64,000 nt of DNA. Source: Eukaryota sp. TZLM1-RC (Eukaryota > Metamonada: BaSk clade). The position numbers and the translations under genes were made by a program. Below the pieces are notes generated by a model that did not search any database, had not been told where the DNA came from, and saw nothing but the letters and a program-made list of their open reading frames with translations. Below, piece after piece: positions 49,901 to 59,184 of the stretch. The stretch spans positions 1,902,550 to 1,966,549 of the forward strand of contig JAUPSS010000004.1 of NCBI GenBank assembly GCA_040285825.1, written 5' to 3'. Every line of letters starts with the position of its first letter. Within the stretch, counting starts at the first letter, position 1.

Positions 49901-52570
49901 AATTGCGTCACAAAAACACGTTGTAATTGAGCATAATTGATCTCTAATAGAGAGTTTTTCGTCCTTCAGCCAGCCTAGTTCAGCATTGAACTCTTCCATT
50001 TTACTAAAATCAAACCCTCCCTCAAAAGGAGTCAGTAAAGAAAACTTACTCCTCATTCGTGTAGGATAAACAAAAGGTTTTTCATATTGATAGTTGGTAG
50101 GGGAAAGTCTAGTAATTGGAGCTAGACCAACAACAAGAGAATTCAGGATTTGTAGGGAGATCATCAGTAAACTTTTCCTTTGAGATAGAGATGCTGAGAT
50201 TCGGTTCCTGTAGTCAGCAAGAGCTTTACAACACCAATAAATTAAATCCTGACTGACAGCTAAGAGTTGATTAATGGTATTTTGGGTTGGTTTATAAAAC
50301 TCAACATTAATTTCTTCAAAACTTCGAGCTTTCACGTAATCAGAAGGGTTTTTGGGGTGCGTATTATCACTGAAAGGTCGACATTCACTGGGGTATTGAC
50401 ATAAAAGGGAGTAGTAAGCAAATCTAATGCAACTAGACGCTTCCTGCAAAATGGAAGGATCATTTGACTTAAAAAATGCCGAGACGATCGTTAAAACCCT
50501 TGGCAAACTATCAACCAATGTTTGGGAGCCAGCTCTGGTCAAACAACCATTGAGGACAGATAAGTAATAATGGGACGAATCAGATGAGCCAAGGAAGACA
50601 TTGACGCTACTTTCAGATTCATAGAAAGGGCGTTGGTTTCGTGGTAGAGAGGCCAAAGAGATGTCAGATGGCATTAACAAACCAACTGATCTATCAAAAA
50701 CTCGTGATTCAATGAACTTTAACAACTTGGGAATGACAAATGAAGGGTTTCTAAAGGTGACTGCTGCGACAAGGGCCGCACATGAAGAAAATGGATCCTC
50801 AGAGACAATATTGTTCTTTAAAAAGTCAAAAACAACTTCGAAAGCAGATGCAAACAATTGATCATCCATGGATTGAAATAGGGCATCGGCTAGACCTTCA
50901 AAAGTGGCATCTGACGGCACTTCTCCCACTCTGACCAACACACACAAGCGCTCTACAATGTTAAGAGACAGAGAACGAAGAGAGGAAACGTATTTTCGCC
51001 AACTGGGTGACGTGATAGAGTCTGGAGAAGTCAATGGAATTCTGGTACAAATTGATAGGTACATCTTCAAAGCGTTGAGACATTTTTTTGAATCAACAGG
51101 ATCAATCGCAACCAAACAATCACTTGTAATTGAAGTAAATTGACCCCAAACCTCCCTTGCCTTTTCATCATCGTCTTCCTTCTCCAACTCACCAAGATAT
51201 CGAAGCAATGGTTGAATTGAGAAGGACATCAGCATTAAGGCAGGGGGTACCAAATGGGGTTCCTGGAGGGCTAGTAGTGACTCTTGAACAGTAGTGAGAA
51301 CTGGAGGAATAATGACATGGGGTTCAAGCTCAGCAAGATCAGACAAAGCAAGGAGAGCATCATGTGAGAGAGAGGAGGAGCGGGCATAAACAGCTGTGAG
51401 AAGGGCTGGGTAGAGGTCTTCACATAGATTGACCACAAATTCTCTTGGTAAATGGTACTTTGGATCTACTGAAGGAACCTTTAATCGGCGTACATCTCCT
51501 AGTTGAGCTTTTGTGACTCTGGAATTGAGTTCTGAAGTAAAGGAAGAAAGCAAATCTCCAATTGACCTAGACCAATGTCCCTCAGTTTGGGGGTGAAGGA
51601 ATGGTTTGATTACCCTGATAAAATGTTTGAAATGTTCTAAATACAGTGGTGAAAGAGAAACAGGACGAAGTGAGTGGGCGAGCCATTTCCCTGCAGCTTC
51701 AAAGAACATTGAAGCCTTGGTGGTGGCGACCAAGAACTTTGAATATGAAGACTCCAACTTGGGCCCTGTTCCACTCTGCTGTGACAAGGGAAGATGTAAG
51801 AGGTGCAGGATCTTCGCCATTATTGAGCCAAAGTGAGGACTCCAATCAAAATCAGGGCGGTAGAAAGCAATACGGGCTAGCATTCTCATTGTTAGAATAT
51901 GTGGTTCTAAAAGAGTTTGATCAGACCATTCCCACGATTTGAGAACTGCAGGCAAAAATGAAAGAGGTGGTTCATGGTGCTTACGGATTCTGACAGGGAG
52001 TAGAGTACATAAAAAACCATGTGCTTTGTGATGCTGGGTGTCATATGGACAGAAGAAAGGAACAAAGGTATCAATCATTTCTTGGGTACATCCTTCCTCA
52101 AACCAATGACATATAGATGGTAGGAGCGACATAATGGAAGCTCCAAGGGATCGAGGAAGCACAGGATGGTTTCGTCCATATGGAGAAAAGACATATCGAT
52201 CCGCAAGATCGTAAAATTCTTTCCACTGGATCTCAAAATTCAAATCTGGGGGTACTATTGATAGAACATCGGAGAACATTCGACATAATGAAGCAAGAGA
52301 CTTGTGATCTTGCTCGGGATGAATAATGAGTTTCCATAGTACTTTGAGTATACGTACAGCCTCTTGGTCAGGTATGGGAGCTTTGATATAGAGTAAAAGA
52401 TCAAAACGCTGGAGCCAAAAAACTAAAGCATCTCGGAACGCTGTGGTAGCAAGACACCACGTCAAGCCATCACAACATTCGTGTAAAACCTCAGGAAGTT
52501 GATTGGAAAGACGAGATTTAATATCATCATCCAGCGCTGAGGAAACAGAATAAAGATTAGCCATTGGCAT
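46937..52570 (-). CDS. PSME4: proteasome activator PA200/Blm10
   Basis: 1,877 residues of HEAT-like helical repeats, close to the 1,843 of the human protein. The diagnostic C-terminal region is present: GCLGLAAIVLAYPYEVPDYL, DFWQTHYEQWEAVHMKQF and an end AHYV. PA200/Blm10 caps the 20S proteasome as a dome, opens its gate through a C-terminal hydrophobic-Tyr-x motif, and acts on histones and in DNA repair and spermatogenesis. Here the terminal three are H-Y-V, so the Tyr is kept but the hydrophobic residue is His. Single exon. It converges with H4 with 88 bp between the stops. Confidence 0.88.
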   Translation of the reverse strand: MPMANLYSVSSALDDDIKSRLSNQLPEVLHECCDGLTWCLATTAFRDALVFWLQRFDLLLYIKAPIPDQEAVRILKVLWKLIIHPEQDHKSLASLCRMFSDVLSIVPPDLNFEIQWKEFYDLADRYVFSPYGRNHPVLPRSLGASIMSLLPSICHWFEEGCTQEMIDTFVPFFCPYDTQHHKAHGFLCTLLPVRIRKHHEPPLSFLPAVLKSWEWSDQTLLEPHILTMRMLARIAFYRPDFDWSPHFGSIMAKILHLLHLPLSQQSGTGPKLESSYSKFLVATTKASMFFEAAGKWLAHSLRPVSLSPLYLEHFKHFIRVIKPFLHPQTEGHWSRSIGDLLSSFTSELNSRVTKAQLGDVRRLKVPSVDPKYHLPREFVVNLCEDLYPALLTAVYARSSSLSHDALLALSDLAELEPHVIIPPVLTTVQESLLALQEPHLVPPALMLMSFSIQPLLRYLGELEKEDDDEKAREVWGQFTSITSDCLVAIDPVDSKKCLNALKMYLSICTRIPLTSPDSITSPSWRKYVSSLRSLSLNIVERLCVLVRVGEVPSDATFEGLADALFQSMDDQLFASAFEVVFDFLKNNIVSEDPFSSCAALVAAVTFRNPSFVIPKLLKFIESRVFDRSVGLLMPSDISLASLPRNQRPFYESESSVNVFLGSSDSSHYYLSVLNGCLTRAGSQTLVDSLPRVLTIVSAFFKSNDPSILQEASSCIRFAYYSLLCQYPSECRPFSDNTHPKNPSDYVKARSFEEINVEFYKPTQNTINQLLAVSQDLIYWCCKALADYRNRISASLSQRKSLLMISLQILNSLVVGLAPITRLSPTNYQYEKPFVYPTRMRSKFSLLTPFEGGFDFSKMEEFNAELGWLKDEKLSIRDQLCSITTCFCDAIAEVSDDPSALSVCSSILDSLASKNYCSSKWWAYRLEHHYQLRGLFIDETVSTDNKYTSRPLMIERTFLQLHSLLTSEVGYTGDLEAPKGAVDYLLKLSIHPYLIVRETSQEPIGYMTKNVAGVAESSVSFLAKICQEREPEFHEIKGLIYLFASRRLIASITRHWTLLAKFLTTIINTFGKWTLTGDLPSTLTSSELTRLIPHLLDVTSSFSDVFTHFEPIFSTSMSTKDLIKELLFTLPAEMDTYFNYAINQKANQNYKDLTCYLSIIKPIFSIVALSFTNTQAFLATPLLELMVRLIRPGCFWYSLSFENESKTIYERPEAPSQSDDVSDHVYSYFVRTILSFLSHSSPRVRRSVLRSINACFHLLLDWYKDNREEIDDPNAGEVLNYDKSLEETGLLPGQTLDRFHFGQSIDLSGFYTSADEKLFQKQLFRDDNWEGFFPINKDKKVKLGQIERWTPVQNTLLEFLADEKRLEELLKSFIAEQSAVNSQYRTHFFTYLGRFTSGDAFSSFESILTNLSSDPTDKWAQLAVSEVVCGFLRGARHWSLTELDRIWNFSINLLQNVYPRLTAEAAFNWQQNLHYVTLDRDLKRFLPLVMLAKTLVTIEEGKQSVGNLSKCLRLMDETSTELCWRKGPMAKLLAPHFMNAALSDYKLLRETAADGLFPFITSSIDFRNKKDLSGNGKLNLEPFINDQSVCDILNHLINQAHETLQSFDFQHDKPPSKSVLATRSLCRILNYLESSWESWALLKIFEDQNLVEVIVGLIGFPDPLISKRLRRFFLHIPVPPFEVSPLKILDSLEKSFYGPHGERSPALRKEILTTVRVFSYSFSFNTKVLIQYSNFLTKCLLDPNAEVRFHCCQILSTIHRFVDENTVIAHLNDYRTLARTALVRKDKDTLVKRHAGCLGLAAIVLAYPYEVPDYLPEIIVELAKHAPDPDPIGSLVRKVIRDFWQTHYEQWEAVHMKQFSEIQLEALKSCIVSQAHYV

Positions 52571-53033
52571 AAACGAGCTTGAAAGGGCTCTGAATTATCT
52601 GGATATGCTGATGGTGAGAAGGATATCTATTGTATTTACAGTACTGACTCTAATCCCCCTAATAATCCCCCTACCTTAGTTTTTGCTTTCTACTAGTCTA
52701 ATCACCACTCTTTCTCATCTCATGCCACTGTGCTTCCAGCTATTGTCCAAAAAAAACTGTTATTCACTAAAATTGTTCAATAAAATTTACTGTGGTTTTC
52801 ACTTTGGTTGCATTTTGGTGTATTTTTTTTCACCAACCAGATCTTGCACCAACGTCTGGTTTCTCCCTACGACATCTATGGGCCTTAGTTTTCAACTTTT
52901 ACTTAATGGTGTAGACATAAAACACTGAAAACCTAGAACACACAGTTCAGGATCTTTGCATAATAACGTGCCAATAATGTTCAAATAAACAACAAAAAAT
53001 ATCAACTATTTATTTACAAAATAACTTACTTTA
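52571..53033. other. promoter of PSME4 and spacer
   Basis: No gene supported. It includes a C-rich stretch CCCCCTAATAATCCCCCTACC at about 52,655-52,675 near the PSME4 start. A plus-strand frame at 52683-52928 has no features of a gene. Confidence 0.35.
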
Positions 53034-53408
53034 TTACAGATTGTCTAAATTTACAGAGATATTTTCAACAGTATTGAAAAGGGCTTCCAGCTCTCGTTCG
53101 TCTAGCTCCATGTTAACATTTGCCTTCGAAATGCCATTAGAAAGCTTCAAACCAAGTAAAACGCTAGGGACAGAAGTGTTTTTGTTTGATGAATGAGTAA
53201 CAATTTTGTTTAACTTCCAATCAGAGCTTTCAAGGAAAGTTTTCCTGGTATTATTACCGGATGAGCGAAGAGCATGAGGTGTGTACATGGACTGTACCGG
53301 TTTAGGCGTCGGTGGTGGAACAGCATAAGTTGCAGTTTGCGGAGGGCCAGTAGTGGGGACATGAACTGGGGGAGTAATAGAACCAAGTTGAAAGATTACA
53401 GGGGAGTC
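53034..53408 (-). CDS. COMM-domain protein, last exon
   Basis: Minus-strand coding sequence of about 125 codons ending in TAA at 53034. The end matches a COMM domain: SDWKLNKIVTHSSNK, VPSVLLGLKLSNG, then ELDERELEALFNTVENIS, equivalent to W-R-V-D-V, PSVLL-x-L and the final amphipathic helix. A Pro/Thr-rich stretch precedes it. The frame is bounded on the 5' side by TTTAG (53409-53413), a likely splice acceptor; no ATG is found in the next 150 bp, so an upstream exon is missing. COMMD proteins form the Commander/CCC complex for endosomal recycling. A Fanzor copy begins within about 250 bp upstream and may have disrupted the gene. Confidence 0.55.
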   Translation of the reverse strand, partial: DSPVIFQLGSITPPVHVPTTGPPQTATYAVPPPTPKPVQSMYTPHALRSSGNNTRKTFLESSDWKLNKIVTHSSNKNTSVPSVLLGLKLSNGISKANVNMELDERELEALFNTVENISVNLDNL

Positions 53409-53599
53409 CTAAAGCTCGAAAAAGAAGGTAAGTGAGGGAAATAAGAACCTAGTTTATGAAGTGAGGGGAAAATGTGGGAATAGTGAAAACCTCCCGAAAC
53501 CAAGATGAGGGTTGAAAAACTCCCAGAACAGGCAACAAGAAGTCGAAAATGGGGTCACAAGTGTATAATTGATAGATGAGCTGTTTATTCTCACTACAT

Positions 53600-55932
53600 T
53601 ACAGACATCCACTCTGAGTCACGTGTATTCACTCGGTCTTGTGCACTTAACTCGCTGCTGACCCTTGCAGCGGTGCAACAAATTCGGACTGACCTTCCTT
53701 TGGTCACCGAGATTTGTCATGAAGCTTCTTTAGTGCTTCAATCTTTTCGTCTAGTTTATCCGTTGGCATCTAGAGCCTTAGTGAAACAGGATGTATGGTA
53801 TCCTGTTATAACCATCATCACCACTGGATTTTTTCCAAAGCCATCCACCTCTAAAGGCCAACGCCAATTACTCCATATCTTTTACAGTGGATTTCTTCCT
53901 GAATGCCCACAAGACAGGTCTCTTGTTTCTTCATGGGAAAATTCTTTCGTGCCTTATAGAAATTCATTCAATCTCTTTCTCAATGGCTGCAGTCTCAGAA
54001 TTGTAATCTTACCAGTAGAAAAAGGCTTTCCCCTCACTCTGCTTGTCGGGCTCGTCAATTGGCGTCCAACGTGAAGACAATTTTACCTAAAATTTGTCAA
54101 TCCTGGACAAAAAACTTTATTCGTGCTCATTGTTGAGCTCTAGATAAAACAAATGTCTGAGCCAATTATCTTTTCTCTCTTTTACCAGATGAACCCTTAG
54201 CCTAATCCGAAGAAGCAGTTGTTGATTCTGTTCTAGAACACTACATCAATTTCAATCTGAATTATTCAAGAGAAAGATTCTTTTTATTAAATGTATGTAA
54301 GTTTATCTTGAATCTCCTTCAAAGATTTCCTGCCACTGCCTCTTTATCGTCTTCACATGATAAAATCACCTTTTCATCAAATGAAATTGGTGAGCTTTTT
54401 CTCATTAATCTTAAAATTTCACAATAATTACTCACCTTCTTTTCTCATATGCATTGCTGGAAGAAATTTAGGATAATACCTGTAGCTTCTCATAAAGGTT
54501 CTCAAATTCTTGAGATTTCTTCACATGTTTTCCAATATGTGAAAAAATTTCCACTTATTGAAGGATCATCTTTCAAAACAAAGTTTATCAAAAATACATG
54601 TCTGAAACGAATTTTCGAATAATGCCCTCACCAAAAATTCAAAATCAACAGAAAAAGTTAGAAAAATAGATTTAAAAAATTTTTATTAAAAGCTAATGGT
54701 AATGAACTGCTTTTGACCTTTGAAGGTTAGAATGATGACTCAGAGAACACAGATGAGCTGGATGAACCACCGAAAAAGAAAAGAAGATCAAAAAATGAAA
54801 TGAAAAGTGACCCTGATGATGCCGTTAGGCAGAAATACCAAAGAAGTGAAGAGAGAAAAGAGCTTTATTAATAGAAATACTTGTTTTTGAACAAGTGCCA
54901 CGTCATCATGTAAATTCCTCAACTGTCTAGCAAGTTAGTTAATCAGTAACAACAACACTACTTCTTCCCATTTTCTTTCAACAGTTTCGTGAACCATTTA
55001 GCATAATGAAGAAAGGGGATTTGTGAGATACTGAGGCACGTGGCGTAAATGATTGACTTCGTGCTTAACTTTTGAGGGACAATCACGAGCTTGATGACCT
55101 TTCTGGTGACATTTGAAACGTGTCCCTTCAGTCAAATTGCGCTGCATGAACCACCAAAGAAGAGAAAAAGATCAAAAAAGGAATGAAAAGTGACCCTAAT
55201 GCCAACAAAACCAAAGAAACACAGGTGAAGGGCACTAAACAAATGCCCCGTCGAAGACGCAGACAACCAGTCGAAGTTTTACCTGAAAAACCCCTCATTG
55301 CCGTTGATCTGGGCCAATCTAGATTATGTGGTTACTTCTGAAATAATTATCAATGTGGAGTGATCCCTTGTCCAACTGGCAGAAGATACATGACAAAACC
55401 TTCACCCAGTAAACACACTCCCAACCGATATTCCGTTCAAAATTTCAACCAATACTTGAACCATTGGAATTTGGTCAGGAGGAAAGTGTACTTGGAAAGT
55501 AATCGCCAGAAATGGAAAATAATTAAATTTGATAACCGCAGACGAAAAGAGAGACGGTTCTGAGAGAGCCTCAACAAATTTCAAAGGCTGGCTGGACATC
55601 CTGAAAAACTCTATCTTGCCGTGGGTTCTGCTAATTTCCCTTCTCATTGCCGAAAAGTCAATCGATATGGATCAGCAAAAGCTTTTAGAAAATGGTTGTG
55701 TTATTTAAAGGACGTGAAGCACTTGTCAACCAGTGAATTGAATACAAGCAAACAGTCAAGTTGTTGCATGGCCGAGAATATTCCAGCAGGATCATGGCAG
55801 ATGCATATTTGTACTGAGTGTCAAATAGTATATGACAGAGATATTTCCGCTGCAAAAGATATTCAAATTAAGAAGAAAGCGGAATTGTGGCCGGAAAGGT
55901 ACAGTTGCCCAGAAGCTTTGTTAAGGAGATGA
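53600..55932 (+). pseudogene. Fanzor lineage Fz-B, copy 2, near full length but decayed
   Basis: The N-terminal helical region (53,620-54,610) is readable in pieces with frameshifts and stops: LTLAAVQQIRTDLPLV, then VKTILPKICQSWTKNF, then HYINFNLNYSRERFF and VFQYVKKFPLIEGSS. The strand KFKINRKS...NGNELLLTFEG follows at about 54,640-54,730. After an insertion at about 54,830-55,140, RuvC-I IAVDLGQSRLCGY (with a TGA just after), then GSANFPSHCRKVNRYGS, alternative glutamate in LSTSELNTSKQSSCC, zinc pair CTEC and YDRDISAAKDI. The RuvC half is close to copy 1 in sequence. The frame is broken at least at 54,727, 55,340 and 55,563. Confidence 0.75.
55040..55135 (-). mobile_element. zinc-knuckle fragment inserted in Fz-B copy 2
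   Basis: Read on the minus strand: RFKCHQKGHQARDCP, a gag-like or nucleic-acid-binding zinc knuckle whose first Cys is Arg (CGT for TGT). It sits in the extra segment between two partial duplicates of the Fanzor linker (GAACCACCRAARAARARAAR, at about 54,766 and 55,146). The duplicated linker suggests insertion with duplication or unequal exchange. Confidence 0.4.
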
Positions 55933-56035
55933 ATAGGGAACCTGAGCATACAGAAACAATTTTTTAAAAAAAAATTTAAATTTTATTTTGAGTTTTATAT
56001 TTTATTTTTGATTTTTTTGAAAATCTTTTGAGACC

Positions 56036-56129
56036 GATCTACAAAAAGCTTAGTAGCATTTGGTAGATCCACTTAGATACATCAAGTCGCGAGGCTTTGT
56101 TCTGTGAAAGCAGTAGGTGTATTTAAGTG
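56036..56129 (+). ncRNA. candidate Fanzor guide-RNA scaffold (Fz-B copy 2)
   Basis: Same layout as copy 1. Hairpin 1 keeps GATCTAC (56036-56042) and GTAGATC (56063-56069), with the inner pairs weakened (AAAAAGC against GCATTT). Hairpin 2 (56070-56081 with 56118-56129) and its inner stem are identical to copy 1. An extra AT-rich run of about 60 nt separates it from the nuclease stop. Homology continues to about 56,250. Confidence 0.5.
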
Positions 56130-56250
56130 AGGCGCATTGATGAAGATCATGATTGTCTTTGTCAAATGACGCTACATGTCTCTTACAGCCTGTAAGTAGA
56201 CATTGAGAAAGTTGAAAACAGGAGTGAATTTCACAGGGGAAGCGTATGTG
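56050..56250 (-). CDS. small conserved frame convergent with Fz-B copy 2
   Basis: Counterpart of the frame at 21746-21940. The shared peptide runs from FPCEIHSCFQ to SGSTKCY, with Pro to Ser and a 3-nt deletion as the only protein changes. In this copy an ATG at 56289 opens the frame upstream of the shared part, but that leader is not conserved. It overlaps the guide-RNA candidate on the other strand. Confidence 0.3.
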   Translation of the reverse strand, partial: HIRFPCEIHSCFQLSQCLLTGCKRHVASFDKDNHDLHQCASLKYTYCFHRTKPRDLMYLSGSTKCY

Positions 56251-56292
56251 ATTCTTCATTGCATCTCCAGACACTATTGACTGCCACATCGT

Positions 56293-56517
56293 TTAAGATG
56301 GACTGTTATTTTCTTCTACAGAGATCTTCTTGACTACTTTCATTTTAGTTCCTTCCTGTCGTCTTTTAGCACCCGATGAGGATGTGCTTGTTTCAGGAAC
56401 TTGCAATGGACAGTTTCTTCTGTTGTGGCCTTCTCCGCAAAATATGTAACTTCTCAGTTTTTTTGTCCATCTCAGCAGTCTTCTTTTTCTGATCTCCTTG
56501 TGAAGTAGATGATCCAT
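56293..56517 (-). pseudogene. zinc-knuckle ORF fragment
   Basis: A 74-codon frame with YIFCGEGHNRRNCP, a C-x4-H-x4-C knuckle whose expected first Cys is Tyr (TAC for TGC). GHNRR-x-CP is typical of transposon-encoded knuckles such as those of MULEs, and the same GHNRR-like core (THNRRTCP) opens Fz-A. A Ser/Lys-rich tail follows. It lies just outside the Fz-B copy 2 homology. Confidence 0.4.
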
Positions 56518-56929
56518 TTTCGAAATCTTTTGTTTGAGTTTTTGGTCTCTCGAAAATGGATGGTCTACCGTATGTTGTTGAGATAATTTCTTAAGTTGTG
56601 GCCGAATTATTTAAAACACTTATTGTACTAGTTCAATCCTGGATGATTCTGTTTTGAAAAATTAGAAAGAAGTTAAGCAAAGAGATCCGACTCTTCTCAT
56701 TTCAACAGTTTTCTTCTTTTAAAACTCTTTTAAAATTTGTTGCTGCTTCACATGATGTTGTTGATGTGTTATTGGTCCATCGTTAAAGAACATTTTCAAA
56801 AAAAATAAACAGTGATGGCTTTCAACTCCATTTACTTCATTTTGTTATAATCATCGTAATTAATCTAAATAGTTCAGTGATTTGAAAATGACATTGTTCA
56901 CTTGGCACTTTTAAACCCTCACATTTACA

Positions 56930-57200
56930 ATCTCCAGCTTTGACTCCAGCCTGTAGTAAAATAAGTATTTCAGTGCGTTCCTGTACACATACACGCGCTA
57001 AATCAAGACTCCCATAAGCATCGACTTTGCCTCCAGCTTCTAACTATCGTGCAAAAATTTCAAGATGACCTTGCTGACTACCTGATCGTCATCATTTCTT
57101 GCTCAAGCATTTTACCTGCAATAAATGGTCAACTCCAATGGCCTTATTGTCACAAGCCTCAATAATAGATTGATTATCACTGGAAGTCTTTGCTAAGTAA
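56930..57200 (-). pseudogene. ankyrin-repeat gene relic
   Basis: Minus-strand readings show degenerate ankyrin repeats: NQSIIEACDNKAIGVDHLLQ, then after stops SQQGHLEIFAR-x-LEAGGKVDAYG and ERTEILILLQAGVKAG. The G-H-L-E-I and L-L-x-A-G-x-x-V-x-A pattern is clear, but stops and frame changes interrupt it. It is not a copy of the large ankyrin gene at 36.5 kb as far as I can tell. Confidence 0.45.
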
Positions 57201-57672
57201 GGTATGTATATCACAATTTATAAGTTTTCAATAAATTTATTAATATCAAGATAGTAAAAACAAGAACAAATAACATGGTAAATCATAAAATATCAGCTGG
57301 TTTTAAACTTCCTCAGCTTACTCCATGAATTTGATGGACAATAAACCAAACTTCAATGTGCACGTACGCTGACTTTACCCAAAATTAGTTTTCATTTCAT
57401 TAACTTCCTAATGCTTAACAGAAAGAGCTTTTAAATTTGAATAAACCACTTTCATTCAATTAAAACTTTCATATTTTAGTTTCACAATTTCTAACTTTTA
57501 ATCAACATTGTAGTTAAAGAAAAAAGACATTTCCAATAACGAAAAGAATCAGTTCAATAAATTTATTACTACAACTGCTTAACGTAGATTGAAATCTGTA
57601 CAACATGAAATAAATTACAAAAAAAACTAGAAAAATACAAATTCAAAACTTAATCAGAATTATTTAATTTAG
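57201..57672. other. intergenic spacer
   Basis: No gene seen. Very AT-rich. The right end carries the 3' flank of the propeller-like gene, with AATAAA-type sites on the minus strand. Confidence 0.3.
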
Positions 57673-59127
57673 TTAATCACCATTAGAAACTCCTAGAGAG
57701 AGCTGCAATGTTTCAATCTGTTCCCTAATGCAAATAATTGTATTCAATAAATCAAAATAGCGAATTCTATGCTTAGACAATGAATCAGTCAAACTATCAA
57801 TAAAATTAAACAATTCTGACCAGGAAGATTGTTCAACAATGGAAATAATAAAGGGGTAAACGTAATAAATAATGTGATTGATAATAGTGCTAGCTTCAGA
57901 ATGCTGCAATGTTGAAACCAGTCCCAAAATGTGATCAAATTGGGCATTTAACAAAAGTTTTTGGAAGTAGTTAAAGACAAAAGCATTATGATCGATAATT
58001 CCCAACAAAACCACAAAACCACTATTTAAAACAACATTAACTAAAGAATTATCATTTGAATGGCTAATTAAAAGAGGAAAAGAGCTAGATTTCTGTTCAT
58101 CAGGAAATGGTAAACAATTCGAGGCACTCGAACAAACATCAACATTGATCTCTATAATGTGTAAACAACTGTCGAAAAAGGAAAGTTTCCCATTACAAAG
58201 ACCAACAACAAATATTAAACCCCCAAACAGACCATCCAGTGAAGAACAAGGTGACTCCAAGGATGTGGCGTAAGAGTCTCCAGAAGTTAAGTTGAAACAC
58301 GTCAGCATTGGCCCTTTTTGACCTTCTGTGGCATAGACCAGAGTATTGGAAATAATCATTGGATTACAGGAAAGTCGACAATCAATCATTTTGATTGGAG
58401 GATGTAAACGGGATAATTCATCTCCAATAACAGAAAAAGAAAGTAATGTATTTGTAGTAAACACTATCAATAACAATTCTTCATTTAATTCACAGACTTT
58501 AGAACACACAATTCCCTGAATAGAAAATTCATATAACAAGTTCCAAGTATTAACTTTACCATTGTCAGTATTGGAATAGATTCTGATTGAAGAGGAAAGA
58601 GTTACAAAGACGAGATCTGAAACGTAATCCACAGATAACGCAGGTGAAGGCAAATCTAATGTGAAGGAAGGGTTGGAAGAGGAGAGTACGTGGATGAAGG
58701 ACTTGGCTTCATAAGCAAGGAAAATGTGACTGGAGGATGGTGAAAAGAAAGCAGATGATATGGAAAGATTTAGGCTTGGGGTAATAATATGATCGATTTG
58801 GATGTGGGATATGCTGTTGGATGAAAGCTGGATAGTAGAGAGAGTGCCATTGGAGAAAAGGATTTGAAGAGAGTTGGCCACAGGGAAGCGAGTGAAAACA
58901 GGGTCTTCAGATGCTAAAATTGAGTCAAACTCATCAAGACGAGAAGAAAGTTTCAGAGGTCGCACTGATGGAAGTTTAAGTGGATGACCAATAGAAGTAT
59001 AGTATTGTTCAAGACATTTCTTCAAAAAGCATGGAGAATTGTGTGAACAATAAGAAGGATATACCTGGGACAGTTCAGAAGGTGAAGCTGAAAGTACATC
59101 AACAGTGATGGAAAGAGACTGGTGCAT
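57673..59127 (-). CDS. beta-propeller-like protein, unknown
   Basis: 484 residues from the ATG at 59125-59127. Residues about 60-370 are a series of short beta strands with repeated Ser/Leu-rich turns (for example SLQILFSNGTLSTIQLSS, then FSPSSSHIFLAYE), the texture of a WD40/propeller fold without clear WD motifs. The last ~110 residues are helical (FNYFQKLLLNAQFDHILGLV). Propeller followed by helices is common in trafficking and ciliary coat proteins, but I see no family signature and offer no name. Single exon. Confidence 0.65.
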   Translation of the reverse strand: MHQSLSITVDVLSASPSELSQVYPSYCSHNSPCFLKKCLEQYYTSIGHPLKLPSVRPLKLSSRLDEFDSILASEDPVFTRFPVANSLQILFSNGTLSTIQLSSNSISHIQIDHIITPSLNLSISSAFFSPSSSHIFLAYEAKSFIHVLSSSNPSFTLDLPSPALSVDYVSDLVFVTLSSSIRIYSNTDNGKVNTWNLLYEFSIQGIVCSKVCELNEELLLIVFTTNTLLSFSVIGDELSRLHPPIKMIDCRLSCNPMIISNTLVYATEGQKGPMLTCFNLTSGDSYATSLESPCSSLDGLFGGLIFVVGLCNGKLSFFDSCLHIIEINVDVCSSASNCLPFPDEQKSSSFPLLISHSNDNSLVNVVLNSGFVVLLGIIDHNAFVFNYFQKLLLNAQFDHILGLVSTLQHSEASTIINHIIYYVYPFIISIVEQSSWSELFNFIDSLTDSLSKHRIRYFDLLNTIICIREQIETLQLSLGVSNGD

Positions 59128-59184
59128 CCAAATTAACTGAGAATTTCACAAAATTGAATAAAAATCGTCAACAGTCAGCGAACT

